DNA of 64,000 nucleotides from Geothermobacter hydrogeniphilus (GTDB taxonomy: Bacteria; Desulfobacterota; Desulfuromonadia; Desulfuromonadales; Geothermobacteraceae), in contig NZ_NAAD01000011.1 of the NCBI RefSeq assembly GCF_002093115.1, positions 62,001 to 126,000 of the forward strand, read 5' to 3'. Of the stretch, positions 1-8,232 are shown piece after piece. The translations under genes were made by a program, and so were the position numbers. A model generated the notes under the pieces. It was not told the DNA's origin. It saw only the letters and a program-made list of their open reading frames with translations, and searched no databases. How positions within the stretch are numbered: position 1 is the first letter of the stretch; every line of letters begins with the position of its first letter.

Positions 1-71
1 ACTGATTCAGGGGTAAATCTCCTTTTGTGACCATGCTGTGCTTTTGACCCCATACCAACAAAGAGGGCCCC

Positions 72-1421
72 ATGACTGAACAGAAATCGGCCACTACCTA
101 CAATTTCCGTCTCCGTGACAGCCTGCTCGGCGCGCAGATGCTGTTCGTCGCCTTCGGAGCACTGGTTCTGGTTCCCCTGCTGACCGGTTTGAACGCCAAT
201 GTCGCACTCTTCACCGCCGGGGCCGGCACCCTGCTCTTCCAGGTCATCACCCGCGGCAAGGTCCCGGTCTTTCTTGCCTCGAGCTTTGCTTTCATCGCGC
301 CCATTATCTATGGCGTCGACAAGTGGGGCATCCCGGGAACCATGTGCGGCCTGCTGGCCGCCGGTTTGCTGTATGCCATTTTCGCCCTCGCCATTCGCAT
401 TTTCGGCTCCGACATCCTGCACCGCATTCTGCCGCCGATCGTCACCGGACCGGTGATCATGGTCATCGGCCTGGTGCTCGCCCCGGTGGCGGTCCACATG
501 GCCTCCGGCCGTACCGGCGACGGATCGGCCTGGCTGGTACCGCAGACCAGCGCCTACATTATCGCCGGGACAGCCCTGCTGGTCACCATCATGGTCTCGC
601 TGCTGGGCCGGGGGATGTTCAAACTGGTGCCCATCCTGTGCGGGATTACCGCCGGCTACCTGACCGCGGTTGTCCTCGACATGGCCGGCATTTCAGCCTC
701 CATCCAGGCATCCTTCGACCCCGGGCCCCTGAAGAACTGGACCGCGCCGACCCTGGTGTCGATGCAGAAGGTCGCGTCATCCCCCTGGTTCGCGGTCCCC
801 AACTTCAGCCTGCCGACCTGGAACCTGGAAGCGATCCTGTTCATCGTCCCGGTCGCCATCGCCCCGGCCATTGAGCACTTCGGCGATGTTCTGGCCATCG
901 GCGGCATCACCGGCAAGGACTATGTCGACGATCCCGGCATTCACAAGACCCTGCTCGGCGACGGCCTCGCCACCAGCCTCGCCGCTATGCTCGGCGGCCC
1001 GCCCAACACCACCTATTCCGAGGTCTCGGGTGCGGTCGCCCTGACGCGTTCCTTCAACCCGGCCATCATGACCTGGGCGGCGGTCAGCGCCATCCTGCTC
1101 GCCTTCGTCGGCAAACTTGGCGGATTCCTCGCCTCGATTCCGGTTCCGGTCATGGGCGGCATCATGGTGCTGCTGTTCGGCGCCATCACCGTCATCGGCA
1201 TCAACACCCTGGTCCGGGCCGGCACCGACCTGATGGAACCCCGCAACCTGGCGATCGTCGCCATTATCCTGGTCTTCGGCATCGGCGGCATGAACTTCGA
1301 CCTGAGCATCGTCAAGCTCGGCGGCATCGGCCTGGCCGGCATCGTCGGCGTCATCCTCAACCAGGTCCTGCCGAACGGCCGTTCGCACGAGCGGGTCGCG
1401 GAAGAGAACCGCGACTCCTGA
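72..1421 (+). CDS. uraA: Uracil/xanthine permease, NCS2 family (UraA-like)
   Basis: This 449-residue polytopic inner-membrane protein is predicted to import uracil with protons. The sequence is hydrophobic throughout, with about 14 segments as in the NCS2 fold. The UraA substrate and proton residues appear to be kept: Glu268 in AIEHFGD and Glu317 in the PPNTTYSEVSG loop, followed by the ALTRSFNP segment. The family signature DLMEPRNL lies near residue 395. The length is normal for UraA. The start is supported by a GAGGG ribosome site at 63-67. A strong terminator follows, so the gene appears monocistronic at its 3' end. Xanthine or another nucleobase cannot be excluded from sequence alone, although the PNTTY motif favours uracil. 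Confidence 0.9.
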   Translation: MTEQKSATTYNFRLRDSLLGAQMLFVAFGALVLVPLLTGLNANVALFTAGAGTLLFQVITRGKVPVFLASSFAFIAPIIYGVDKWGIPGTMCGLLAAGLLYAIFALAIRIFGSDILHRILPPIVTGPVIMVIGLVLAPVAVHMASGRTGDGSAWLVPQTSAYIIAGTALLVTIMVSLLGRGMFKLVPILCGITAGYLTAVVLDMAGISASIQASFDPGPLKNWTAPTLVSMQKVASSPWFAVPNFSLPTWNLEAILFIVPVAIAPAIEHFGDVLAIGGITGKDYVDDPGIHKTLLGDGLATSLAAMLGGPPNTTYSEVSGAVALTRSFNPAIMTWAAVSAILLAFVGKLGGFLASIPVPVMGGIMVLLFGAITVIGINTLVRAGTDLMEPRNLAIVAIILVFGIGGMNFDLSIVKLGGIGLAGIVGVILNQVLPNGRSHERVAEENRDS

Positions 1422-1450
1422 CCGGACCCGACAACCCGACCACAGTCAAA

Positions 1451-1483
1451 CGAGCCCGACACCGCAGTGCCGGGCTCGTTTTT
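1451..1483 (+). terminator. Rho-independent terminator after uraA
   Basis: An 8-bp perfect stem (CGAGCCCG/CGGGCTCG) with a 14-nt loop is followed directly by a run of five T. It lies about 30 nt after the uraA stop codon. Confidence 0.9.
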
Positions 1484-1545
1484 CATTTCAGACCTGCAGT
1501 AAACATGATCCCTCCACCTCGGATCGGCACCCTTAACAACTGGTA

Positions 1546-1670
1546 TCGGCGCCCGCAAAGGCGTCAGATGCGAGGCGTGCGACAGACTCAAGGAACGAGG
1601 CGTAGCGGAAGCTACGTCGAGCGACGAGGGCCGAGCAGAACGAAGCAGATGGCGTCTTTGCGGGCGCCGA
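1546..1670. repeat. Long imperfect palindrome with 15-bp perfect ends
   Basis: The outer arms TCGGCGCCCGCAAAG (1546-1560) and CTTTGCGGGCGCCGA (1656-1670) are exact inverted repeats. The rest is an imperfect palindrome centred on GTAGCGGAAGCTAC. Its right end touches the ccdA stop codon (1671-1673, minus strand). It lies between the convergent uraA and ccdA genes and may end transcription or shape the 3' end of the ccdA message. It shares its design with the elements at 4433, 30323 and 40433, but not their sequence. Confidence 0.8.
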
Positions 1671-2420
1671 TCAGCCGGTCATGGGGAGATAGCGGTACAT
1701 AAACCCCGTCAACATGCTGAAAAGATCGAAGAAAAGCATCACCCCGACCACCATCAGCAGCAGACCGGTCCCAATCTCCACCAGTCGAATATGCTTGCGG
1801 AACTTGTTGAAGAAAGACAGGAAGCTGTGAAACAGCAGCCCGGAAATCAGAAACGGCACACCGAGCCCCATGGAGTACATGGTCAGCAGAAAAACTCCCC
1901 GTCCGGTTCCACCGGTGGTCCCTGCCGCCATGGCGAGAATAGCGCCGAGAATCGGTCCGATGCAGGGCGTCCAGCCGGCAGCGAAGGCGATGCCGACCAG
2001 GAAGGTGCCGACAAACCCGGTCGGCTTGCGCTGGATCTGCACCCGTTTTTCCCCGAGCAGAATACCGAAGTGAAACAGACCGGTCAGGTGGATGCCGAAA
2101 AGGAAAATCAGCACCCCGCCGATTTTCTGCACCCAGAGAAGACCTTCGCGTAAATGGCTCTGAAAGGCACTGGACGCCAGTCCGGCGATGGCGCCAAGAC
2201 TGATGAAAACAGCCGAAAAACCGAGAATAAAGACCAGCGAATGCAGCAGAATCGTCATCCGCACCTTGGCGCTGGGATGAGCCTCCTGGATCTGGCCGAA
2301 GGAGAGTCCGGTAATATACGTGATATAGGACGGAATCAGCGGCAGCACGCAGGGGGAAAAGAAGGACAAAATCCCCGCTGAAAAGGCAATCCAAATCGTA
2401 AGGTCGCCACTGGAGGTCAT
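1671..2420 (-). CDS. ccdA: CcdA/DsbD-type transmembrane thiol-disulfide transporter
   Basis: This 249-residue inner-membrane protein has six predicted helices. It moves reducing equivalents from cytoplasmic thioredoxin to periplasmic thiol proteins. The two redox cysteines sit in the family motifs FFSPCVLPLIP (Cys24) and GWTPCIGPILG (Cys153). The length matches the short CcdA form, which lacks the periplasmic domains of DsbD. It lies 3 nt downstream of a TlpA/ResA-like thioredoxin on the same strand, so the pair probably works together in reducing apocytochrome CxxCH thiols for haem attachment. That fits the multihaem cytochromes in this window. Function comes from the family; the link to these cytochromes is inference. 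Confidence 0.92.
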   Translation of the reverse strand: MTSSGDLTIWIAFSAGILSFFSPCVLPLIPSYITYITGLSFGQIQEAHPSAKVRMTILLHSLVFILGFSAVFISLGAIAGLASSAFQSHLREGLLWVQKIGGVLIFLFGIHLTGLFHFGILLGEKRVQIQRKPTGFVGTFLVGIAFAAGWTPCIGPILGAILAMAAGTTGGTGRGVFLLTMYSMGLGVPFLISGLLFHSFLSFFNKFRKHIRLVEIGTGLLLMVVGVMLFFDLFSMLTGFMYRYLPMTG

Positions 2421-2423
2421 GGG

Positions 2424-2957
2424 TCAGTTCCCGATCAGCTTGGAAAATTTTTCCAGCGTCTGCTTGTCGGACCAGTCACGTCCGCCGATAATATGCTCCA
2501 GCACCTTGCCGTCCTTGCCGACTACGAAGGTTTCCGGAAAACGGAAAACACCGTAGCTGCTCTGCACATCCCCTTCGGGATCCATCAGCACCGGAAAGGT
2601 GTGCGGGTGCTTCTTCAGAAACTTCGGCAGGATATCCTTGCCGTCAGCCTCGACATTGATGGCGAGGATTTCCAGTCCCTTCTTGTGCAGCCGCGCATAG
2701 AGCCGCTCCATGGAGGGCATCTCGGCCTTGCAGGGCGGACACCAGGTCGCCCAGAAGTTCACCAGGACGATCTTGCCGCGCAGGTCGGCCAGGCGGACAC
2801 GGCCGCCGCCGACCCGTTCAAGGTCAACCGCCGGCGCCTGCTGACCGACCAGGACGGCTCCTCCCGGCGCGCTTTGCGGCCGAGAGCTTCCAGCCAGAGC
2901 CCCCGCGGGCAAGCCCAGAACCATACACAGAAAAAAAGAAATCAAGACGCGCGGCAT
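2424..2957 (-). CDS. TlpA/ResA-family periplasmic thioredoxin
   Basis: This 177-residue exported thioredoxin-fold protein is a predicted thiol-disulfide reductase for cytochrome c maturation. It has an N-terminal signal segment (about residues 1-22) and the active site WCPPC at residues 72-76 in the context VNFWATWCPPC. The TlpA insert and the cis-Pro region near TFPVL/ETFVV follow. The ATG at 2957 is chosen over one 30 nt upstream because GGAAAGGA precedes it at good spacing and the signal peptide then starts cleanly with MPRVL. It probably receives electrons from the adjacent CcdA. A general thiol reductase role is also possible. Confidence 0.9.
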   Translation of the reverse strand: MPRVLISFFLCMVLGLPAGALAGSSRPQSAPGGAVLVGQQAPAVDLERVGGGRVRLADLRGKIVLVNFWATWCPPCKAEMPSMERLYARLHKKGLEILAINVEADGKDILPKFLKKHPHTFPVLMDPEGDVQSSYGVFRFPETFVVGKDGKVLEHIIGGRDWSDKQTLEKFSKLIGN

Positions 2958-3042
2958 GAAAAATCCTTTCCGAATCAACAGGAACACAACCGGTCCTTTT
3001 TAGCCGTGCCCCGAACAAAAGTCAAGGCGGCTGACGGTCGGG

Positions 3043-4365
3043 TCAGGGCAGATCAATATAGTACCCCTGATTGCCGCGGACGACCAGAAACTGCACCGGC
3101 AGACGCCCGAACTGTTCTTTCATCACCCGCACATAATCGTCCAGATTTTTCACTTTCTCTCCGGCGACCTCGACCACCAGGTCTCCATGCCGCATACCGA
3201 CCCGGTCCGCCGGTCCGTCATCGACAAGATCGGCAACCAGCAACCGCCCCTTGCGTTCTTCAACCGTGAAACCGAAGGTCTGCGAGGCATACTGCAACGC
3301 GTAGCCCGTCGGGAAGGCGGTCAGTTCAATGTCCTGCAGGTGTTCTTTCATTCCACGCAGATAGGTCATCTCCAGGCGGTTTCCGGGGGCATACGAACTG
3401 AGGATGTTGAGCAGTTCCCCCGGGGTTTCGACCGGAACATCATCGAGAGAGAGAATCACATCCGCCAATTCCAGTCCTGCCTTGTCGGCAGGGGAACCGG
3501 GAACAATTTCTGTCACCAGCACCCCGCCGTAACCACGAGCGGCGGCAAACCGGTCACCAGTCCGCCCGGGAATCACGCCGAGAAAACTGCGCCGCACCCG
3601 GCCATAGGTCTTCAAATCCCCCAGTACCCGGCGAATGATATCGACGGGAATGGAAAAACCTATCCCCTGGGCCTGTTTGGCGATGGCGGTATTGATGCCG
3701 ATGAGCTTGCCGTCGAGATTGATCAACGGCCCACCGGAATTCCCGGGATTGATCAACGCATCGGTCTGGATGAAGACCGCCATGAAGTCCTCGCTCAGGG
3801 TCAGGGCCCGCAGGGGCCCGCTGACGACTCCGGTGGTGATGGAACTGCCGAGACCGAGAGGATTGCCGATGGCGATAACCGTCTCGCCGACCATCAGATC
3901 ATCCGAGGTGCCGAGGGGCAGAAAAGGATAGGCCTTGCGCCCCTGCCGGGGAATCCGCACCAGCGCCAGGTCGAGGCGCTCATCCTTGCCGACCAGTTTG
4001 GCCTCGATCTCTTTGGTCCTGCCCTGCAGGGCAACAAAGATCCTCGAAGCCCGATTGATGACATGGGCATTGGTCAGAATCAGGCCGCTGCCATCGATCA
4101 GAACCCCGGAACCAAGCGCCTGGGTGGTATAACTGCGCGGCACGGCAAACCCGCGGAAAAACTCATCAAACAGGGAACCGCCAAAGCCGAAGAACGGCGA
4201 GCGATGACGCTCGACAATCTGCTCGGTACGAATATTCACCACCGCCGGTCCGGCCTTTTCAACGGCCGTCACAACCGGCGTCCGACGCTGGGCCTGCGAA
4301 GCGAAAACCGGGACGGTCAACAGCCCCGACAGAACGATAATCAGCAGCAAACAAAACCGATACAT
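3043..4365 (-). CDS. HtrA/DegP-family periplasmic serine protease with two PDZ domains
   Basis: This 440-residue periplasmic protease/chaperone follows the DegP layout: a signal peptide (1-23), a trypsin-like domain, and two PDZ domains. With the start at 4365 the triad is His101 (LTNAHVI), Asp132 (RLDLALVRI) and Ser210 (NPGNSGGPL). PDZ1 begins near RSFLGV and PDZ2 covers the last 85 residues. The ATG at 4365 was preferred because CCGGAG lies upstream and the hydrophobic leader starts there; an ATG 63 nt further up adds a non-signal stretch. It lies downstream of a sigma-54 activator and sensor kinase on the same strand, with a palindromic element between. Control by that two-component pair, as for envelope stress, is inferred. 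Confidence 0.92.
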   Translation of the reverse strand: MYRFCLLLIIVLSGLLTVPVFASQAQRRTPVVTAVEKAGPAVVNIRTEQIVERHRSPFFGFGGSLFDEFFRGFAVPRSYTTQALGSGVLIDGSGLILTNAHVINRASRIFVALQGRTKEIEAKLVGKDERLDLALVRIPRQGRKAYPFLPLGTSDDLMVGETVIAIGNPLGLGSSITTGVVSGPLRALTLSEDFMAVFIQTDALINPGNSGGPLINLDGKLIGINTAIAKQAQGIGFSIPVDIIRRVLGDLKTYGRVRRSFLGVIPGRTGDRFAAARGYGGVLVTEIVPGSPADKAGLELADVILSLDDVPVETPGELLNILSSYAPGNRLEMTYLRGMKEHLQDIELTAFPTGYALQYASQTFGFTVEERKGRLLVADLVDDGPADRVGMRHGDLVVEVAGEKVKNLDDYVRVMKEQFGRLPVQFLVVRGNQGYYIDLP

Positions 4366-4432
4366 GAGAAAAAACTCCGGAAAACCTGATTGTCCGCCGC
4401 CCGCACCGGGGCAGGAGTCAACCACCATCTCA

Positions 4433-4602
4433 CATCCTTATTGATGCTTTCGCAAGAAAGCAAACATGTTGTTGGCTAAGCAAAAAGCGCCGGCAGCAAG
4501 GCGCGCGTTTATCGAGCAATGAGGCGTACTTACGTACGTCGAAGCAGCGAGACAAGCGCAGTAACGCAGTTGCTGGTGAGTTTTTGCGACGCCATCCTTA
4601 TT
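4433..4602. repeat. MITE-like imperfect palindrome flanked by a 10-bp direct repeat (copy 1)
   Basis: The element is an imperfect inverted repeat centred on TACTTACGTACGT (about 4536). It closely matches the element at 40433-40603 in the same orientation, by eye about 90% over the core. Its ends carry TCGCAA-type inverted termini. CATCCTTATT occurs on both sides (4433-4442 and 4593-4602), resembling a target-site duplication. The right copy contains the stop codon of the NtrC-family gene (4598-4600). A short reading frame across it gives a cysteine- and alanine-rich peptide that I regard as spurious. Confidence 0.8.
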
Positions 4603-5941
4603 TAATCCCGAACTTCTCCATCCGGTACAGAAGAACATGCCGGGGGATACTGAGGAATCGGGCCGCCCTCGACTGGTTTCCCCCGCATCGCTCAAGGGCC
4701 AGCATCACTGCTTCCTTTTCCAGCTGTTCGAGGGGATAGCCCTCCTCCGGCAACTGCAGCACGTTTCCCGATACAGGGCTGTCAGGGTGGAGAATGGCGG
4801 GAGGGAGATCATCGACCCCGAGACTCTCACCACGTCGCAGGACCAGCATCCGCTCGATGCTGTTTTCAAGCTCCCTGACATTGCCGGGCCAACGGTACGC
4901 CCTGAACCGATCGAGAACTTCCGGATCGATATCAACCTCCTGGCCGCCGGCATAGCGCGCGACAAAGTGTCTTGCCAGCAGGGCGATATCTTCCGGACGC
5001 CGTCGCAGAGCGGGCAGCTGGATCGGAATCACGGCCAGGCGGTAATAGAGATCCTCCCGAAAACGGCCTTCGGCGATAGCCGTCTGCAGGTCGAGATTGG
5101 TGGCGGCGATCACCCGCACATCGATTTTGCGCGCCACGCCGCCGACCGGTTCGACTTCCATTTCCTGCAACACCCGCAGCAGCTTCGGCTGCAGATCAAG
5201 AGGCAGGTCGCCAACCTCATCCAGAAAGATGGTCCCGCCGTCGGCCTGGATGAATTTCCCCTGGCGATCCTTGACCGCTCCGGTAAAGGCCCCTTTGAGA
5301 TGGCCGAAAAGTTCACTCTCCAGCAGTTCAGAAGGAATGGCGGCGCAGTTGACCGGGATGAAAGGCTCATGAGCCCGACCACTCCCCTGGTGGATGGCGC
5401 GGGCGACCAGTTCCTTGCCGGTGCCGCTTTCGCCCAGCAGCAGGACGCTCGCCTCACTGGCGGCGACCCGGGAAATCATCCGCTTGACCTCCTGCATCGA
5501 CTCGGAAACACCGATCAGGCTGTCCAGCGCCTGCTGGCCGCGCAACTCTTCGCGCAACCGGCGGTTGTCTTTTTCCAGGCCGCGGAAGGTGAGCGCCCGT
5601 TCCACGCAGAGCAGCAGGGCGTCACGGGAGAAGGGCTTGGTGAGATAGTCATGCGCTCCGGCGCGCATCGCTTCCACCGCCTTCTCCACCGTACCGAAGG
5701 CGGTCACCATGATCACCATGGTTTCCGGAGCCTCGGCACGGATCGCGGCCAGCAGATCATCGCCGGAGATGCCGGGCATCTGCACATCACTGATCACCAG
5801 GGTCGGCTGCAGCTGGCGAAACAATTCCAGCCCGCGGTGACCGTCCTCGGCGGTGGCAACCCGATAACCGGCCTGGGAAAGCTGAAATTCAATGACCCGC
5901 CGGAGGGAATCATCATCATCAACAACCAGGATCTGTGACAT
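4598..5941 (-). CDS. NtrC-family sigma-54-dependent response regulator
   Basis: This 447-residue regulator has an N-terminal receiver with phosphoacceptor Asp52 in VISDVQMPG, a sigma-54 AAA+ domain, and a C-terminal Fis-type helix-turn-helix ending NQSRAARFLSIPRHVL. The AAA+ domain has Walker A GESGTGKE, the sigma-54 contact loop GAFTGA, and a FLDEVG Walker B. The ATG at 5941 has GGAG six bases upstream; a GTG at 5944 is an alternative. It follows the sensor kinase with only 3 nt between the kinase stop and this ATG, so the two are an operon. The domain order resembles ZraR and other envelope-responsive regulators. Its target genes are unknown, though the htrA gene just downstream is a natural candidate. 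Confidence 0.95.
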   Translation of the reverse strand: MSQILVVDDDDSLRRVIEFQLSQAGYRVATAEDGHRGLELFRQLQPTLVISDVQMPGISGDDLLAAIRAEAPETMVIMVTAFGTVEKAVEAMRAGAHDYLTKPFSRDALLLCVERALTFRGLEKDNRRLREELRGQQALDSLIGVSESMQEVKRMISRVAASEASVLLLGESGTGKELVARAIHQGSGRAHEPFIPVNCAAIPSELLESELFGHLKGAFTGAVKDRQGKFIQADGGTIFLDEVGDLPLDLQPKLLRVLQEMEVEPVGGVARKIDVRVIAATNLDLQTAIAEGRFREDLYYRLAVIPIQLPALRRRPEDIALLARHFVARYAGGQEVDIDPEVLDRFRAYRWPGNVRELENSIERMLVLRRGESLGVDDLPPAILHPDSPVSGNVLQLPEEGYPLEQLEKEAVMLALERCGGNQSRAARFLSIPRHVLLYRMEKFGIK

Positions 5942-5944
5942 CAC

Positions 5945-7045
5945 CTACTCCATCGATTCGGAACAGGGCAGAGAAAGAGTAAAAGTCGCACCCCGCCCCG
6001 GTTCACTGTTGACATCAATCCGGCCGCCATGACCACGGACAATCCGGCCGGAAATCGCCAGGCCGAGACCGGTCCCTTCACGCCGGGTGGTGAAAAACGG
6101 ATCGAAAATCCGGTTCTGCATGTCCGCGGAAATCCCCTGGCCACTGTCGCTGACGGCGATAAAGAGCTGATTGCCCTTCTGCCCGGTTGTCACCCGAAGT
6201 ATACCGCCGTCCGGCATCGCCTGCATCGCGTTGAGGACCAGGTTGAGCAACGCCTGCTTCAACTGTTCGGCATTCCCCCGGCAACTGGGGATGCTCGCCT
6301 TGTCCACCTGCAGCTCGGTTCGGCTTTTCTGCAGCATCCGTCCGGACAGGGCGAGAACCTCGTCAACCATCTGGTTCAGATCAACCCGGCCCGCCTCGAT
6401 TTTGCCCGGACGGGCAAAATCGAGAAAATCCTGCACCACCTGGTTCAAACGGTCAACTTCCTTGATCAGGATAGCGGCAAATTCCTGATGGGGACTGTCA
6501 TCCGGGATACCATCGCGCAGAATTTCGGCCGTGCCGCGAATCGATCCGAGGGGGTTGCGGATTTCATGGGCCAGCCCGGCGGACAGTTCACCCAACGCCG
6601 AAAGTCGGTCGGCACGACGCAACTGCTCTTCAACCTCCAGCAGTTGATCGGCCTGCTCACGCAACCGGGAATAGCTTTCTTCGAGTCGTTCAGCCGTTTT
6701 GCGGTAACGCATCGACTGGGCCTGTTCACGGGCACTGAGAACTCCGGTCAACAGGCCGATGGCATTATAGAGCAGGATTTCCAGGTACTGCTCCAGGTTG
6801 GTTGCCGGATGATGCCCCCACTGGAAAATCACGTGTGGGGCGTACAGAATGGAAATCAACAGCGAGGTGGCGACCCCGCCGCGAATCGCATACCAGATTC
6901 CACCCAGCACGATCGGCAGGTAATAAAGCCGACGATAGATGTCGTGAAACTCGTCCAGGTTGGTCGTGGTCAGGTAATGCAGGGCAGTGACCGCCCCAAC
7001 CAGGGAAACCAGGATGCAAAGTCGCAACAGATGATTGGCACGCAT
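5945..7045 (-). CDS. Membrane sensor histidine kinase partnered with the NtrC-type regulator
   Basis: This 366-residue kinase has a hydrophobic N-terminal half (about four helices within residues 8-105), a coiled coil (112-145), a HisKA domain with phosphoacceptor His160 in GLAHEIRNPLGS, and an HATPase domain. Its N, G1, F and G2 boxes include [25 protein letters not shown] and GTGLGL. No PAS or HAMP domain is evident, so sensing probably happens in or near the membrane. The stop codon lies immediately before the regulator start. The kinase core resembles the NtrB/ZraS class that pairs with sigma-54 activators. The signal is unknown. Confidence 0.93.
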   Translation of the reverse strand: MRANHLLRLCILVSLVGAVTALHYLTTTNLDEFHDIYRRLYYLPIVLGGIWYAIRGGVATSLLISILYAPHVIFQWGHHPATNLEQYLEILLYNAIGLLTGVLSAREQAQSMRYRKTAERLEESYSRLREQADQLLEVEEQLRRADRLSALGELSAGLAHEIRNPLGSIRGTAEILRDGIPDDSPHQEFAAILIKEVDRLNQVVQDFLDFARPGKIEAGRVDLNQMVDEVLALSGRMLQKSRTELQVDKASIPSCRGNAEQLKQALLNLVLNAMQAMPDGGILRVTTGQKGNQLFIAVSDSGQGISADMQNRIFDPFFTTRREGTGLGLAISGRIVRGHGGRIDVNSEPGRGATFTLSLPCSESME

Positions 7046-7169
7046 GATCGGATTGTTCCCGATGAACCTCTAAAGTGCAAGTATTTTCGGCCCGTTTGCC
7101 AAAAATACGGGGGCAAAAGATGTGGACCTGCCACCCGCGTTCGAGTTATATTGCGCCGCGGAGCGCCTC

Positions 7170-8114
7170 ATGCAACTGTTTATCGATATCATAAATATTG
7201 TCCTGCCGGTCTTCCTGGTTATTGCCCTCGGTTTCTTCCTGCGGCGCATCGAACTCATCGATGCGCCGTTCCTCGCCACCGTCAATAGGCTGGTCTATTA
7301 TGTCTGCCTGCCACTGCTGCTCTTCTATAAAATCGGCACGGCTGACTTTTTCGCCAACTTCAATCCGGTCCTGGTCCTCGGTTGCATGGCGGTGGCGGTG
7401 GTGCTGTTTTGCGTCACTTATCTCGCCAGCGGCATCATCGGACTGCCGGCGGCGGCCCGTGGTGTTTTCAGCCAGGGGGCCTGCCGCGGCAATCTCGCCT
7501 ACATGGGACTGGCGATGGTCCTCAATGCCTATGGTGAAAACGGTCTGACCCGGGCCGGAATCCTGATGGGATTCCTGGTCCCGCTTTACAATCTCGGCTC
7601 CATCACCGTCCTCACCCTGCCGCATCGCAACAATGGCGGGGGACTCAGCCTGAAATCCTGGCTGAAACAGATCCTGCTCAACCCGTTGATTATCGCTTCC
7701 GCGGCCGGTATTCTCTGGAGCCTGGCCGAACTGCCCCTGCCGCGGCTGCTCGTCAGCACCCTGCACATCGCGACCGGCATGACCCTGCCCCTGGCGCTGA
7801 TGGCCATCGGCGGATCCTTTTCCCTGCGGCGCCTGCGCGGCGACATCCGCCTGGCGAGCATGGCCGGCCTGGTCAAGTTGCTGCTGATGCCGGCACTCAC
7901 CGCCCTGGTGCTGATTTCCCTGGGTATCCGCGGACTTGACCTGGCCGTCGGCCTGCTCCTGGCGGGCGCCCCGGCCGCCACCGCCAACTTCATCATGGCC
8001 GCGGAGTTGAAGGGAGACGCGGAACTGGCCGGCACCATTGTCATGCACACCACCCTGCTGTCGATGTTCAGCTACACCCTGATGCTGATCATCCTGCACG
8101 CCTGCGGCCTGTAG
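7170..8114 (+). CDS. AEC (auxin efflux carrier) family transporter
   Basis: This 314-residue inner-membrane carrier has about ten hydrophobic helices. It begins with the family pattern INIVLPVFLVIALGFFLRR and contains a mid-protein hinge around NPLIIASAAGILWSL. AEC proteins export or exchange small carboxylates or related metabolites; the substrate cannot be read from sequence. The ATG at 7170 places the first helix as in family members and has GGAG ten bases upstream. An in-frame ATG at 7122 would add 16 residues. It is transcribed divergently from the sensor kinase at 7045. Confidence 0.85.
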   Translation: MQLFIDIINIVLPVFLVIALGFFLRRIELIDAPFLATVNRLVYYVCLPLLLFYKIGTADFFANFNPVLVLGCMAVAVVLFCVTYLASGIIGLPAAARGVFSQGACRGNLAYMGLAMVLNAYGENGLTRAGILMGFLVPLYNLGSITVLTLPHRNNGGGLSLKSWLKQILLNPLIIASAAGILWSLAELPLPRLLVSTLHIATGMTLPLALMAIGGSFSLRRLRGDIRLASMAGLVKLLLMPALTALVLISLGIRGLDLAVGLLLAGAPAATANFIMAAELKGDAELAGTIVMHTTLLSMFSYTLMLIILHACGL

Positions 8115-8117
8115 TAA

Positions 8118-8179
8118 CAGGCTGATGAAAAACGTCCATCTGCGGCGTTGTCCTTGCATCTGGACATTTTGGCTCAGCC
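8118..8179. repeat. Short imperfect palindrome after the AEC stop codon
   Basis: The left arm GGCTGATGAAAAACGTCCA (8120-8138) pairs imperfectly with the right arm TGGACATTTTGGCTCAGCC (8161-8179). It starts a few bases after the transporter's stop codon (8112-8114), the placement seen for other palindromes in this window. It may be a reduced member of an intergenic repeat family. Confidence 0.55.
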
Positions 8180-8232
8180 GGGGGAGCCCGACGTTTTCAA
8201 TCCCCGGCCAGAAGCTCGAAAAAGGATCAACC

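Noticed and set aside
4438-4695. Small open frame over the palindromic element, cysteine/alanine-rich peptide
   Set aside because: It lies across a repeat and the end of the NtrC gene; such peptides arise from the repeat itself.
7046-7121. Possible sigma-54 promoter before the sensor kinase
   Set aside because: A TTGCA is present on the minus strand, but no GG at the required 10-bp distance.
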